NCBI GenBank assembly: GCA_020348385.1
Contig: CP070750.1
Coordinates: 3,689,162 to 3,753,161, forward strand
Length of the DNA stretch: 64,000 nucleotides
DNA from: Candidatus Aminicenantota bacterium
GTDB lineage: Bacteria; Acidobacteriota; Aminicenantia; Aminicenantales; Aminicenantaceae
Direction: 5' to 3'
A program made the position numbers and the translations under genes. The number at the start of each line of letters is the position of its first letter. Within the stretch, counting starts at the first letter, position 1. Under the pieces are notes generated by a model. That model was not told where the DNA came from. It searched no databases and was given only the letters and a program-made list of their open reading frames with translations. Positions 42,253 to 51,267 of this stretch are shown here, piece by piece.

Positions 42253-42852
42253 ATGATTGACACAAAAGGCGGAAAAGATTTGGCTGTATCAGTCCCCTGT
42301 TTTTATCACTGGGAACCAGGGAAGGGAAACACACAGAGGACTTTGGAGATCGCAGCTCACAGAGCTGAGGAATTGGGGATCAAGACTGTTTTGGTGGCCT
42401 CGACCTCCGGAGAAACGGGCCTGCTGGCGGCCCGTATAATTTCGGCTGCACAAGTCGTTATCGTCACCCACTCCACAGGATTTCTCAAACCTGATTTTCA
42501 ACAGCTGCAGCCGGAAATGAGGAAACAGATCCAGGAAGAAGAGGGCCAGATCCTCACCTGTCAACATGCCTTGGGAGGAGTGGGGCGAGCGGTTCGGAAA
42601 AAGCTTGATACATACGAACTGGAAGAGATCATGGCCTACACCCTGCGTATCTTCGGCGAAGGGACGAAGGTGGCTGTGGAAATCGCTTTGATGGCTGCTG
42701 ATGCAGGCCTTGTCTCGACCCAGGAACCTTGCATCTCAGTGGGCGGAACCGCACAAGGAGCGGATACCGCGATCGTGCTGCAGCCTGCCCATGCTCAGAA
42801 TTTTTTCAACATGAAAATTCTGGAGATTCTGGCGAAACCCCGACTCATATAA
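42253..42852 (+). CDS. stand-alone pyruvate kinase C-terminal-domain protein
   Basis: The 199 residues resemble only the C-terminal alpha/beta domain of pyruvate kinase: AAHRAEELGIKTVLVASTSG and TGLLAARI, and later SVGGTAQGADTAIVLQPAH. The catalytic barrel is absent. Such single-domain proteins are common in anaerobes, but their role is not known; the fold binds phosphorylated effectors in the full enzyme. GAAGGAACGAAGGAGATGAG precedes the start. It lies between an MDR dehydrogenase and an OM barrel gene. Confidence 0.72.
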   Translation: MIDTKGGKDLAVSVPCFYHWEPGKGNTQRTLEIAAHRAEELGIKTVLVASTSGETGLLAARIISAAQVVIVTHSTGFLKPDFQQLQPEMRKQIQEEEGQILTCQHALGGVGRAVRKKLDTYELEEIMAYTLRIFGEGTKVAVEIALMAADAGLVSTQEPCISVGGTAQGADTAIVLQPAHAQNFFNMKILEILAKPRLI

Positions 42853-42885
42853 TAGGAGTTGAGAATCTAATCAGGAGGAATAGAA

Positions 42886-43452
42886 ATGGAAAGAAGAGTA
42901 TTTCGGTTTTTTGTGATGGTGGTATTCTGTGTGATATTAGCTTCAGGCGCAACAGCCAAAAGCGGCTTTTTTATCGGAGTCCAAGGGGGCTGGTCGATGC
43001 AGAAACCTAGCTTTGAAGAGGTGAAATTCGATTCGGACTCGAGCTTTCTCTACGGTGCCCGAGTAGGGGTGAAATTCATGATGTTTGCCATCGAGGCCAA
43101 CTTTTTCCAAGCGGCCCACAACCTCGTTGTTAAAGAATTGGCGGCCTTCGATTGGGAAGGTGTCGACGTCGATTATAACTACTTGGGTATCAACGCAAGG
43201 ATATACATTCCCCTTATTCTCGTGCATCCCTATTTCACGGTTGGCTATGGTTCATATTCCGCCAATCTCAAAGACATCGGCAAAGATACCAACAGAGGGA
43301 TCAATGTTGGATTGGGAGTGGAATTGCAACTGGGCGACAAATTTTCTTTAATGGCCGAAGGTAAGTATCACAATGTCAAAGTGGATATCCTAGAATCTGA
43401 AATGGAACTGATAAATTACACCTTGAGCGGGGGTTTTAATTTCTATTTCTAA
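42886..43452 (+). CDS. small outer-membrane beta-barrel protein
   Basis: The 188 residues comprise a signal peptide ending around AGATAKSG, then alternating hydrophobic beta strands (FFIGVQGGWSMQ, ARVGVKFMMFAIEANFF, YFTVGYGSYSANL) and a C-terminal Phe (GGFNFYF) that acts as the BAM recognition signal. The size fits an OmpX/OmpA-like eight-strand barrel. It should be exported through Sec and assembled by the BamA encoded at 53273. The specific function is unknown. Confidence 0.75.
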   Translation: MERRVFRFFVMVVFCVILASGATAKSGFFIGVQGGWSMQKPSFEEVKFDSDSSFLYGARVGVKFMMFAIEANFFQAAHNLVVKELAAFDWEGVDVDYNYLGINARIYIPLILVHPYFTVGYGSYSANLKDIGKDTNRGINVGLGVELQLGDKFSLMAEGKYHNVKVDILESEMELINYTLSGGFNFYF

Positions 43453-43454
43453 AA

Positions 43455-44180
43455 ATGAAAATTCGGCTGAACAAATACCTGGCCCTTGCGGGAGTTGCAT
43501 CGAGAAGAGAGGCGGACAGGATGATTTCTGAGGGCCGCGTGAGCGTTAACGGGGAAACGGCCGAAATGTTGGGCATCCAGGTGGATGAGGTGAAGGACAA
43601 GGTCGCCGTGGATGGGAAGATTGTCAAACCGATGAAATCGGATGTCTACTTGATGTTGAATAAACCCCCTGGCTATTTGGTTACGGCTAAAGATCCATTC
43701 CTGCGCCCCACCATCACAGATCTTCTCCCTGCGATGAAAAACAGAATTTTTCCTGTGGGAAGATTGGATTTCGATTCCGAAGGTTTGCTGTTACTCACCA
43801 ATGATGGCGATTTGGCGAATCGCTTGATGCACCCGAGCTATCAAGTGATAAAGGAATACCGTATAAGGGTCAGACCCAAACCTGACCTGTCTACTCTTGC
43901 AACTCTGGAAAAAGGGATTTCTCTGGATGGGAAAAAAACGGCACCAGCCAAATTCCGCATCCTGACAACGACCGTGAAGGGCACCCTTCTTATGGCAAAA
44001 CTACACGAAGGGCGAAAAAGGGAACTGAGACGGATGTTTGAATGCATGGGATTTCGCGTGATTGCCCTCAAAAGGGTGAAATTAGGGAGCCTCCACCTGG
44101 GGCCTCTCAAAAAAGGAAAATGGCGTCACCTCAAACGGGAGGAAGTGATCCGGCTCAAAAAGAAAGTGGGTTTAGGCTGA
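43455..44180 (+). CDS. rluB: ribosomal large-subunit pseudouridine synthase B
   Basis: At 241 residues, an S4 RNA-binding domain (LNKYLALAGVASRREADRMI, then GRVSVNG) precedes a RsuA-type pseudouridine synthase with catalytic Asp in GRLDFDSEGLLLLTNDGDL. RluB modifies 23S rRNA around position 2605; RsuA/RluE-like activity cannot be excluded from sequence. The 3' end overlaps the convergent Lon-like gene by 9 bases. Confidence 0.9.
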   Translation: MKIRLNKYLALAGVASRREADRMISEGRVSVNGETAEMLGIQVDEVKDKVAVDGKIVKPMKSDVYLMLNKPPGYLVTAKDPFLRPTITDLLPAMKNRIFPVGRLDFDSEGLLLLTNDGDLANRLMHPSYQVIKEYRIRVRPKPDLSTLATLEKGISLDGKKTAPAKFRILTTTVKGTLLMAKLHEGRKRELRRMFECMGFRVIALKRVKLGSLHLGPLKKGKWRHLKREEVIRLKKKVGLG

Positions 44181-46628
44181 TTCCTTTCCCTTTTCCTTAT
44201 TGTCAGGAGCAGAAAAGGTTTTCCAGCTCTTGGCTAGTCGTTGCAGTTCCAGGTCAACGAGATCATTGATCGTTCCTTCCGGGAACGTCCCATCTTTCTG
44301 TACGATGCCGGCTTCTACGCCTGTTAATATTGCGATGCCTTCATCGATGGTTTTAACCGGATAGATATGAAATTTTCCCTCTGATACCGAATCGATCACT
44401 TCTTGTCTTAGCATGAGATTTTGCACATTCTGGTGTGGGATGATAACACCTTGATCTCCGGTCAAACCTTTAGCCTTGCAGACCTCATAGAATCCTTCGA
44501 TTTTTTCGTTTACCCCCCCGATGGGTTGTATTTCACCCTTCTGATTCAGAGACCCGGTGACAGCGATATCTTGGCGAAGGGGAAGTTTTGAGAGGCTGGA
44601 GAGGATGGCGTAAACCTCGGTGGAGGATGCGCTATCTCCGTCTACTCCTCCATAGGACTGTTCGAATGCCAAACTGGCTGATAGGGAAAAGGGTTTGTTT
44701 TGTGCGTATTTACCCCTTAGGTATCCCCCAAGGATCAACACGCCCTTGTTATGAGTTCGGCCGCTCATATCGGCTTCCCTCTCGATATTGATCACGCCAG
44801 CTCTTCCGACAGCCGTGGAGGCCGTTATCCGGGTTGGCTTACCAAAAGAAAATTCCCCCATCGCGTAGACCGAAAGCCCGTTTACTTGCCCTCTCTCGCT
44901 CCCATCCGTATCGATCATGATCGTGCCTTCTTCGATCATTTCCTGGATTTTGTCCTCGATCAGGCTAACTCTTTCAAACCGCTCCCTGATTGCCTGTTCA
45001 ACATGTTTCCGCTGAACCTGTTTGCTGTTGTCCTTTCCGGACCAATAACATGCTTCGCGGACGACATCTGCCAGGATATGAAAACGTGTGGATATTTTTT
45101 TCTGCTTACCTGCAAGCCGGGTTCCATATTCGATTATGGCAGCCATTCCTTCTTTGTCGTAATGATTGAGATTATCCTCATCGCAAATTTTCTTGATGAA
45201 CTGGACGTATTCCATGATGGTCTTTTTGTCTTTTTTTGTTTCAGAATCGAATTCAGATTTGATCTTGAAGATTTTTTTAAAATCGGCATCGAGATAATAC
45301 AGGAGGTTATAAATGTAGGCATCCCCGATCAAAACAACCTTAACATCGATGTTGATCGGCTCCGGCTTCAAACGGCTCGTGGAGATCAGATACATCGAGG
45401 CGAGATTTTGTATTTCGAGGGTTTGATATTTCAGCGTGCGCTTGAGGGTTTGCCATACTCCCAGCTCCACCAACGCATCCAGCGCATTCATCACTAGGTA
45501 ACCCCCGTTTGCTTTTAGGAGCGATCCTGCCTTGATCTTGGTGAAATCTGTCTGCCATACTCCAGTTCTGCTCACAGTGGCTTCGATGGATCCAAAAACG
45601 TTGAGATAGTTGGGATTGGTTTCCATGACCACAGGAGTGCCCTTTTTTTCAGAATTATCGATCAGAAGATTCACGCTGTATTCAATGAATGGATCGACAA
45701 TTTCTTTTTCTTTTGTTTCTTTGGGGGGGGTCTTAAAAAGGTCGATATGCTTGACGAGATTGTTTTCCACATCATCCAAGTAATCCAAGATTTTTTGTGC
45801 GTCGAATTGTGAACGGATTCCTGCTATACCACCAGTTATGATGGGGGTAATGGACTCTTCATCCCAGTCTTTGAGCATACGGCGGGTTCTTTCTTCCAAT
45901 TCCTTGAGTTTTGAGAAGATTTCTTCCAGTTTACCCGTCAATTCTTCGTATTTTTTCTTCAGTTCTTCCAGTTTTTCTTTTGGGAATTTTTCCTCTCTGA
46001 CCATGATATCCAGTTGGTTAAAGGGAGTGGGTTTTCCATCGATCACCGGGATGAGGTCCGGTTTGACAAACATACCCATTTGGACCTGAATGACAGAAAA
46101 ACCTTCCTGGGCGACTTCCTCTTCGAATGCTTTAAGAATTTCCTTTTGTATTTTCTGCTGGCTCTCGACGATTTCATCCCTTTTATCCGTGTAATATTTG
46201 CTCTTCAACAGTTCAGGAATGTTTGATTTGAGCATCCCGATAAGTTGCTCCATGGCTTCTTTGAAGTGCTTTCCCTGTCCGGCTGGAAGAATGATGAGAG
46301 TGGGCTCATCTGAATTTTTAAAATTGTTCACATACAAAATATCGTCCGGCTTTTCGTCTTCTTTCCGCATTTTTTCTAAAAATTGCTTAATGGTTGTGGT
46401 TCGTCCTGTTCCAACCATTCCGGTAACAAAGATGTTGTAGCCGAGGCTATGGATGTCTAAACCTGTCTGGATGGCTTTGAGAGCCCGCTCCTGGCCGATG
46501 ATCCCCTCACAAGCTTCGCAATCATCGCTCGATTCAAAAGGTATTTTATCCGAGTCAAGTGTCCATGACAGCTTATCGGGAGTGAGTTCCTTAAAACCTG
46601 TTGCTTTTTTCATCTGTGTATCCTCCAT
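44172..46628 (-). CDS. LonB-like ATP-dependent serine protease
   Basis: The 818 residues have an N-terminal AAA+ domain fused to a Lon protease domain. The P-loop reads GMVGTGRTTT, with Arg where Lys is usual, as in many AAA_32-type Lon relatives. The protease domain carries the Ser-Lys dyad: Ser in GDSASSTE and Lys in GVNEKIEGF. A long charged coiled coil (residues ~215-260) follows the N-terminal region. It degrades or remodels proteins in the cytoplasm. It is convergent with rluB and divergent from the GNAT gene; an inverted repeat lies upstream. Confidence 0.88.
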   Translation of the reverse strand: MEDTQMKKATGFKELTPDKLSWTLDSDKIPFESSDDCEACEGIIGQERALKAIQTGLDIHSLGYNIFVTGMVGTGRTTTIKQFLEKMRKEDEKPDDILYVNNFKNSDEPTLIILPAGQGKHFKEAMEQLIGMLKSNIPELLKSKYYTDKRDEIVESQQKIQKEILKAFEEEVAQEGFSVIQVQMGMFVKPDLIPVIDGKPTPFNQLDIMVREEKFPKEKLEELKKKYEELTGKLEEIFSKLKELEERTRRMLKDWDEESITPIITGGIAGIRSQFDAQKILDYLDDVENNLVKHIDLFKTPPKETKEKEIVDPFIEYSVNLLIDNSEKKGTPVVMETNPNYLNVFGSIEATVSRTGVWQTDFTKIKAGSLLKANGGYLVMNALDALVELGVWQTLKRTLKYQTLEIQNLASMYLISTSRLKPEPINIDVKVVLIGDAYIYNLLYYLDADFKKIFKIKSEFDSETKKDKKTIMEYVQFIKKICDEDNLNHYDKEGMAAIIEYGTRLAGKQKKISTRFHILADVVREACYWSGKDNSKQVQRKHVEQAIRERFERVSLIEDKIQEMIEEGTIMIDTDGSERGQVNGLSVYAMGEFSFGKPTRITASTAVGRAGVINIEREADMSGRTHNKGVLILGGYLRGKYAQNKPFSLSASLAFEQSYGGVDGDSASSTEVYAILSSLSKLPLRQDIAVTGSLNQKGEIQPIGGVNEKIEGFYEVCKAKGLTGDQGVIIPHQNVQNLMLRQEVIDSVSEGKFHIYPVKTIDEGIAILTGVEAGIVQKDGTFPEGTINDLVDLELQRLAKSWKTFSAPDNKEKGKESA

Positions 46629-46724
46629 CCATCCAGTATATCTGGAATAAACAAATTATTTGTAGCACAATTCTCTTTTAATGTAAAACCGAGACGTCCC
46701 AATAGGTACCACCCGATTAATTCA

Positions 46725-46820
46725 TTAATTCGGGGATAGGTGCCGAATTAACAAACTTTAGAAAAGAGAGATCTATCCCGAAAATGGAGAGGCCGTAAAT
46801 TCGGAACCTATCCCTGAATT
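46725..46820. repeat. REP/MITE-like imperfect inverted repeat
   Basis: AATTCGGGGATAGGTGCCGA then ATTAA at 46727-46751 pairs with TAAATTCGGAACCTATCCCT then GAATT at 46796-46820, with 3 mismatches over 25 bases. A related GGTGTCCCCGAATT follows, and a partial copy precedes. The element lies in the divergent promoter region between the Lon-like and GNAT genes. Confidence 0.65.
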
Positions 46821-46859
46821 GGTGTCCCCGAATTGGAGGTGCTTAACAGGACATCCCCA

Positions 46860-46889
46860 TTGAATTAAAAGACATTTATCTGATAAAAT
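46860..46889 (+). promoter_or_regulatory. promoter of the GNAT-crotonase-ribH operon
   Basis: TTGAAT (46860-46865) and TAAAAT (46884-46889) are 18 bases apart, with an extended TGA before the -10. The TTG start of the GNAT gene is 25 bases further downstream. Confidence 0.5.
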
Positions 46890-46914
46890 AGGAAAAATTT
46901 CCGAGGAAACAAGA

Positions 46915-48036
46915 TTGAACAGCATTCGTATACAAAGAGTTGCATCGCACAAAGACCGGAAGAAATTCGTGTTTTTTCCCTGGAAAGTCTATAAAGACGA
47001 TCCCCATTGGGTTCCTCCCCTTGTTATGGATTTCAAAGATAAAATCAACAAGAAAAAAAATCCCTTTTTCGAGCATGCCGATATGGATCTTTTCTTGGCA
47101 TACAGAGATGGAGAAATCACGGGCCGTATAGCCGCAATACTGGATAGGAACTATAACGATTTTCAGGATGAGAAAGTGGTTTTTTTTGGGCTTTATGAGA
47201 GTTTCGATGACTTGGAGACGGCCAAAGCTCTCCTTGGGAAGGTGGCCGAATGGGGGAGGGAAAGGGAGATGGAAATCCTTCGCGGACCGACGAATCTCTC
47301 GATGAATGATGAACCAGCCTTTCTGCTGGATGGCTTCGATTCCCCCCCGGTCGTGATGATGCCTTATAACCCGAAATATTACCTGGAACTGATGGAAAAA
47401 TGTGGCCTCGTAAAGGCCAAGGATCTTTACGCATATTATATGACTAGAGAAGATCAGACAGTCGCCCAGATCGACCAGATCGTTGCCAAAGCCAAGACGG
47501 AGATCCCGCTGACTCTTCGCACGTTAAATTTGAAGAACCTTGAGGAAGAAACCGCCCGTGTCAGATATATCTACAACAACGCATGGGAAAAGAACTGGGG
47601 ATTTGTGCCATGGACAGAAAAAGAGGTGGACCACATAGCAAAGAAACTCAAAGCTGCGGCCGATCCTGATTTGGTCATCATTGCAGAACACTTGGGGAAG
47701 CCCATTGCTTTCGCGCTTGCTTTTCCTAACCTGAATGAAGCGATAAAACGCATAGACGGAAAATTGACACCCTGGGGAATTCTTAAATTCTTATACTATA
47801 GAAAAAAGATAAAAGGGATTCGCGCAATGATTTTTGGTATCCTTAAAGAGTACAGGCACACCGGTGTCAGTTACATGCTTTATGCAGAGCTCGATAAAAA
47901 CTTGATCAACAAAGGCTATGAATGGTGCGAAACTTCCTGGCAGCTGGAAGATAATGAACCTGTCAATCGATTCGTCGAATCATTGGGCGGGAAGGTTTAT
48001 AAAAAGTATAGGATATTCGAGAAAAATATCCTTTAA
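46915..48036 (+). CDS. GNAT-fold N-acyltransferase (YghO-like)
   Basis: The 373 residues open with SIRIQRVASHKDRKKFVFFP and WVPPLV. A central 'FAL..A..NL' and a late EYRHTGVSYMLYAEL strand-loop of the acyl-CoA site suggest two GNAT-like halves. It resembles YghO-type N-acyltransferases. In Caulobacter the bacterial ceramide synthase is reported as a GNAT-type acyltransferase, so ceramide synthesis with the Spt-like enzyme at 15374 is a candidate role, as inference only. The start is TTG 46915 with GAGGA at 46903-46907. It is followed by a crotonase after 10 bases. Confidence 0.62.
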   Translation: MNSIRIQRVASHKDRKKFVFFPWKVYKDDPHWVPPLVMDFKDKINKKKNPFFEHADMDLFLAYRDGEITGRIAAILDRNYNDFQDEKVVFFGLYESFDDLETAKALLGKVAEWGREREMEILRGPTNLSMNDEPAFLLDGFDSPPVVMMPYNPKYYLELMEKCGLVKAKDLYAYYMTREDQTVAQIDQIVAKAKTEIPLTLRTLNLKNLEEETARVRYIYNNAWEKNWGFVPWTEKEVDHIAKKLKAAADPDLVIIAEHLGKPIAFALAFPNLNEAIKRIDGKLTPWGILKFLYYRKKIKGIRAMIFGILKEYRHTGVSYMLYAELDKNLINKGYEWCETSWQLEDNEPVNRFVESLGGKVYKKYRIFEKNIL

Positions 48037-48046
48037 AGAAGGAGGA

Positions 48047-48832
48047 ATGGTGGATTTAGGTAATGTGCAGGTTCGAAAGGAACCTCCTCTCGGATGGATA
48101 GTCATCAACAGGCCGGATAAGCTGAATGCGCTGAATGCCGAAACGATTAGAGAGTTGTATGCCGCCTTCTTATCCCTGAGGGATGATCCTGAGATCAAGA
48201 GTGTGATCCTGACAGGATCCGGTGATAAAGCCTTTGTAGCGGGAGCAGATATCAGCGAATTGGCCAAGCTGGATCAAACATCCGGAAAAGACTATGTGCT
48301 GGAAGGACAGGAGCTCACAAAATTGATAGAGAATTACAGAAAACCAGTCATCGCAGCCATCAATGGCTATGCATTAGGTGGCGGGACCGAACTCGCCCTG
48401 GCCTGTCATATCCGGATTGCATCGGAAAATGCCAGGATGGGACAGCCCGAGGTGAAGCTGGGTTTAATTCCTGGCTTCGGGGGCACACAAAGATTGGCTC
48501 GGTTGGTTGGGAAGGGAAAAGCCATGGAGCTTGTCCTCAGCGGAAAGATGATCGATGCCCAAGAAGCATTGGCCATCGGTTTAGTCAATAGTGTCGTTCT
48601 CCAAAATGATCTCGTATCCACTTGTGAAGCCCTGGCCGGGGAAATGATTGCGAATGCCCCCCTAGCTCTGGAATATTCCATCAGGGCTATAAACGAGGGA
48701 TTGGACAAAAACCTGCCCGAGGGTTTGCTCCTCGAAGCAGAGCTCTTCGGCATCACCTGTTCCTCAGAGGATAGCAATGAAGGGACAAAGGCCTTCCTGG
48801 AAAAAAGAAAGGCCAATTTTAAAGGAAAATGA
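48047..48832 (+). CDS. enoyl-CoA hydratase (crotonase)
   Basis: The 261-residue crotonase-fold enzyme has the oxyanion-hole motif KAFVAGADISEL and the active-site helix NGYALGGGTELALACHIRIA, which carries one catalytic Glu. The second Glu is in GQPEVKLGLIPGFGGTQRL. Both Glu indicate hydration of a trans-enoyl-CoA, such as crotonyl-CoA in butyrate or fatty-acid metabolism. The frame could begin at 47918 inside the GNAT gene, but AAGGAGG at 48039-48045 sets the start at ATG 48047 or GTG 48050. Confidence 0.9.
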   Translation: MVDLGNVQVRKEPPLGWIVINRPDKLNALNAETIRELYAAFLSLRDDPEIKSVILTGSGDKAFVAGADISELAKLDQTSGKDYVLEGQELTKLIENYRKPVIAAINGYALGGGTELALACHIRIASENARMGQPEVKLGLIPGFGGTQRLARLVGKGKAMELVLSGKMIDAQEALAIGLVNSVVLQNDLVSTCEALAGEMIANAPLALEYSIRAINEGLDKNLPEGLLLEAELFGITCSSEDSNEGTKAFLEKRKANFKGK

Positions 48833-48844
48833 GGGAGAAATAAA

Positions 48845-49315
48845 ATGGAAACTTACCAGGGAAAATTGCAAGCGGCTGGCCTTAAGATCGGCATTGTTCT
48901 CAGCCGGTTTAACCAGTTTATTTCAGAAAGACTGCTGGAAGGAGCGCTGGATGCTCTCCATAAAATGGGGGGAGAAGAAAAGGATATCTCCATCTACAAA
49001 GTCCCTGGTTCTTTTGAAATCCCAGTCCTTGCCAAAAAGCTGGCGAAAGCTGGGAAGGTCGACGGCATTCTTTGCTTGGGAGCTTTGATCAGAGGGGATA
49101 CTCCCCATTTTGATTTCCTGAGTGCAGAGGTCACAAAGGGATTAGCTCAGATAGCCATGGAAGACGGGATCCCAGTCAGCTTTGGGATACTGACCGTGGA
49201 TACGATCGAGCAGGGCATAGAAAGAGCTGGTACAAAAGCGGGCAACAAAGGCTATGATGCCACATTCGCTCTCGTTGAAACGCTGAACCTGTTAAAGGAA
49301 TCAGGGCTTGATTGA
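48845..49315 (+). CDS. ribH: 6,7-dimethyl-8-ribityllumazine synthase
   Basis: The 156 residues have the lumazine synthase fold: [29 protein letters not shown] (substrate-binding FEIP), [13 protein letters not shown] (with the catalytic His) and [16 protein letters not shown]. It condenses 5-amino-6-ribitylaminouracil with dihydroxybutanone phosphate, the penultimate riboflavin step. The other rib genes are not in the window. It sits directly before nusB with a 4-base overlap, the common ribH-nusB arrangement. Confidence 0.95.
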   Translation: METYQGKLQAAGLKIGIVLSRFNQFISERLLEGALDALHKMGGEEKDISIYKVPGSFEIPVLAKKLAKAGKVDGILCLGALIRGDTPHFDFLSAEVTKGLAQIAMEDGIPVSFGILTVDTIEQGIERAGTKAGNKGYDATFALVETLNLLKESGLD

Positions 49316-49767
49316 ACGATACCTTTATGGGTAAAAGACGGAAAGCCCGAGAAAGCACGCTGCAGATTCTTTTCCAGCTGGAATTTGACACTACCAAACC
49401 GGAAAAGGTCTTCGAGTCCTTTTGGAAGAATAAAAAGGCCACGAAAGAGATTAAGGAGCACAGTCGACGGCTTGTGGACAATATCACGTTGCACCGTAAA
49501 GACATCGATCATCTCATTCAATCTGTTTCTGCAAATTGGCGAATATCTCGGATGGCTATCGTGGACCGCAATATCTTGCGGATAGCAGTCTGTGAGCTTT
49601 TATACGAAGAGAGCATCGCTCCCGCAATCATTATCAACGAAGCCATCGAGGTTGCGAAAAAGTACAGCAGCGAGAACGGCGCTACTTTTGTCAACGGGAT
49701 ATTGGATGCTGTTAGAAAAGAAATCCAGGCGATGAAAAAAGCGCCCGAGGATGAAAAAGATGTCTAA
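49312..49767 (+). CDS. nusB: transcription antitermination factor NusB
   Basis: The 151-residue all-helical RNA-binding protein has [17 protein letters not shown] and [14 protein letters not shown] with [18 protein letters not shown] and FVNGILDAV, all typical of NusB. It joins NusE in rRNA antitermination complexes. TTG 49312 overlaps the ribH stop; ATG 49327 (MGKRRKA) is the alternative and gives a more typical N-terminus. The 3' end overlaps lysS by 17 bases. Confidence 0.92.
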   Translation: MNDTFMGKRRKARESTLQILFQLEFDTTKPEKVFESFWKNKKATKEIKEHSRRLVDNITLHRKDIDHLIQSVSANWRISRMAIVDRNILRIAVCELLYEESIAPAIIINEAIEVAKKYSSENGATFVNGILDAVRKEIQAMKKAPEDEKDV

Positions 49768-51256
49768 TACAAATAATGAAAGCAAAAAGACCGATCAAGA
49801 GATTGCACGTGAGCAGAAAATGGAAAAACTGGCTCAAGAAGGAATAGACCTATCTCCTCACAATGTCACTTCTACCCATACCATTATGGATATTCTAACG
49901 GATTATTCCGAGTTTTCCTCGGAAAAGCTGGAGGAGAAAAAGATCGAGATTTTTGTCCCGGGAAGGATCATGTCTGTCCGCAAAATGGGCAAAGCGACGT
50001 TTTTTCATATCGGGGATTGTAGAGGAAAACTGCAAGTTTACCTGCGAGAAGATAAGGTAAGCGAACAAGACTACAAAGTGTTCTCTCTTGTCGATATCGG
50101 TGATATGCTGTCAGTCAAGGGTTTTCTGTTTAAAACGAGGACAGGGGAACTTACCATAATGGCCGAATCTTTTGTGTTTTTGGCCAAATGCCTGCATCCC
50201 TTGCCAGAGAAATGGCATGGCTTGCAAGATGTGGAGCTTCGCTATAGAAAACGCCATCTTGATTTGATCATGAATCCTGAAGCAAGCGATGTGTTCAGAC
50301 TCAGGAGTTCCATCATGGCCCATATCAGAGAATTCTTCGATGAAAGAGGTTATATCGAAGTCGAAACTCCGATGATGCAAGCCATCCCTGGTGGGGCCTT
50401 GGCACGGCCGTTTAAAACCTTTCATAATGCGCTCGGGATGGACTTGTATTTACGCATCGCACCGGAATTGTACCTCAAAAGGCTGATCGTAGGAGGCTTG
50501 GAGCGCGTTTATGAGATCAATCGGAATTTCCGTAACGAGGGAATTTCTTCCGAACACAACCCGGAATTCACGATGTTGGAATGGTACCAGGCCTACAGTG
50601 ATTACAATGACATGATGGATATGACCGAGGAATTGATCTGCTCTCTTGGGAAATCCCTCTTAGGAACTGATGAAATCCCTTTCGGGGAACACAAGATTTC
50701 TTTGAAAAGACCTTGGAAGAGGATAAAGTTCATGCAGGCTTTGCGTGAGTACAGCGGCCTGGCCCCAAACAAGTTTGATGAGAAAACTGGGATTTTGGAA
50801 TTTGCTTCAACGCTCGCTCCGGATAACAAATCTCTTTCCTTCGGGAAAGCTCTGGATATCATTTTGGATAAAAATGTGAAGCACCAGATTATCCAACCGA
50901 CTTTTATTACCAATCCTCCCAAAGAAGTTTCCCCTTTAGCTAAGGCCGCAAAGGATAATCCCGATGAGGCTGAAAGATTCGAACTCATAATCGCAGGAAT
51001 GGAGATTGCCAATGCCTTCAGCGAGTTAACTGATCCAGCGGAGCAGAGGAGAAGGTTTGAACAGCAGGCCGAGGAGAGGAAAAAAGGGGATGATGAATCG
51101 CATATGATCGACTTGGATTATGTCCAGGCTTTGGAGTATGGCATGCCTCCTACCGGAGGAGAAGGAATCGGGATCGACAGGCTTGTCATGATCCTGACGA
51201 ACAAAAAATCCATAAGGGAAGTCATCCTGTTTCCGCTCCTCCGACCGAAACAATAA
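49751..51256 (+). CDS. lysS: lysyl-tRNA synthetase (class II)
   Basis: The 501 residues have an OB-fold anticodon domain (KIEIFVPGRIMSVRKMGKAT) followed by the class II catalytic core. Motif 2 is in YEINRNFRNEGISSEHNPEF and motif 3 in GGEGIGIDRLVMILTN. The enzyme charges tRNALys with lysine. ATG 49751 or 49760 are both possible. The gene is tightly placed after nusB and before the lipoprotein-release permease. Confidence 0.95.
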   Translation: MKKMSNTNNESKKTDQEIAREQKMEKLAQEGIDLSPHNVTSTHTIMDILTDYSEFSSEKLEEKKIEIFVPGRIMSVRKMGKATFFHIGDCRGKLQVYLREDKVSEQDYKVFSLVDIGDMLSVKGFLFKTRTGELTIMAESFVFLAKCLHPLPEKWHGLQDVELRYRKRHLDLIMNPEASDVFRLRSSIMAHIREFFDERGYIEVETPMMQAIPGGALARPFKTFHNALGMDLYLRIAPELYLKRLIVGGLERVYEINRNFRNEGISSEHNPEFTMLEWYQAYSDYNDMMDMTEELICSLGKSLLGTDEIPFGEHKISLKRPWKRIKFMQALREYSGLAPNKFDEKTGILEFASTLAPDNKSLSFGKALDIILDKNVKHQIIQPTFITNPPKEVSPLAKAAKDNPDEAERFELIIAGMEIANAFSELTDPAEQRRRFEQQAEERKKGDDESHMIDLDYVQALEYGMPPTGGEGIGIDRLVMILTNKKSIREVILFPLLRPKQ

Positions 51257-51267
51257 GATAGATAGAT

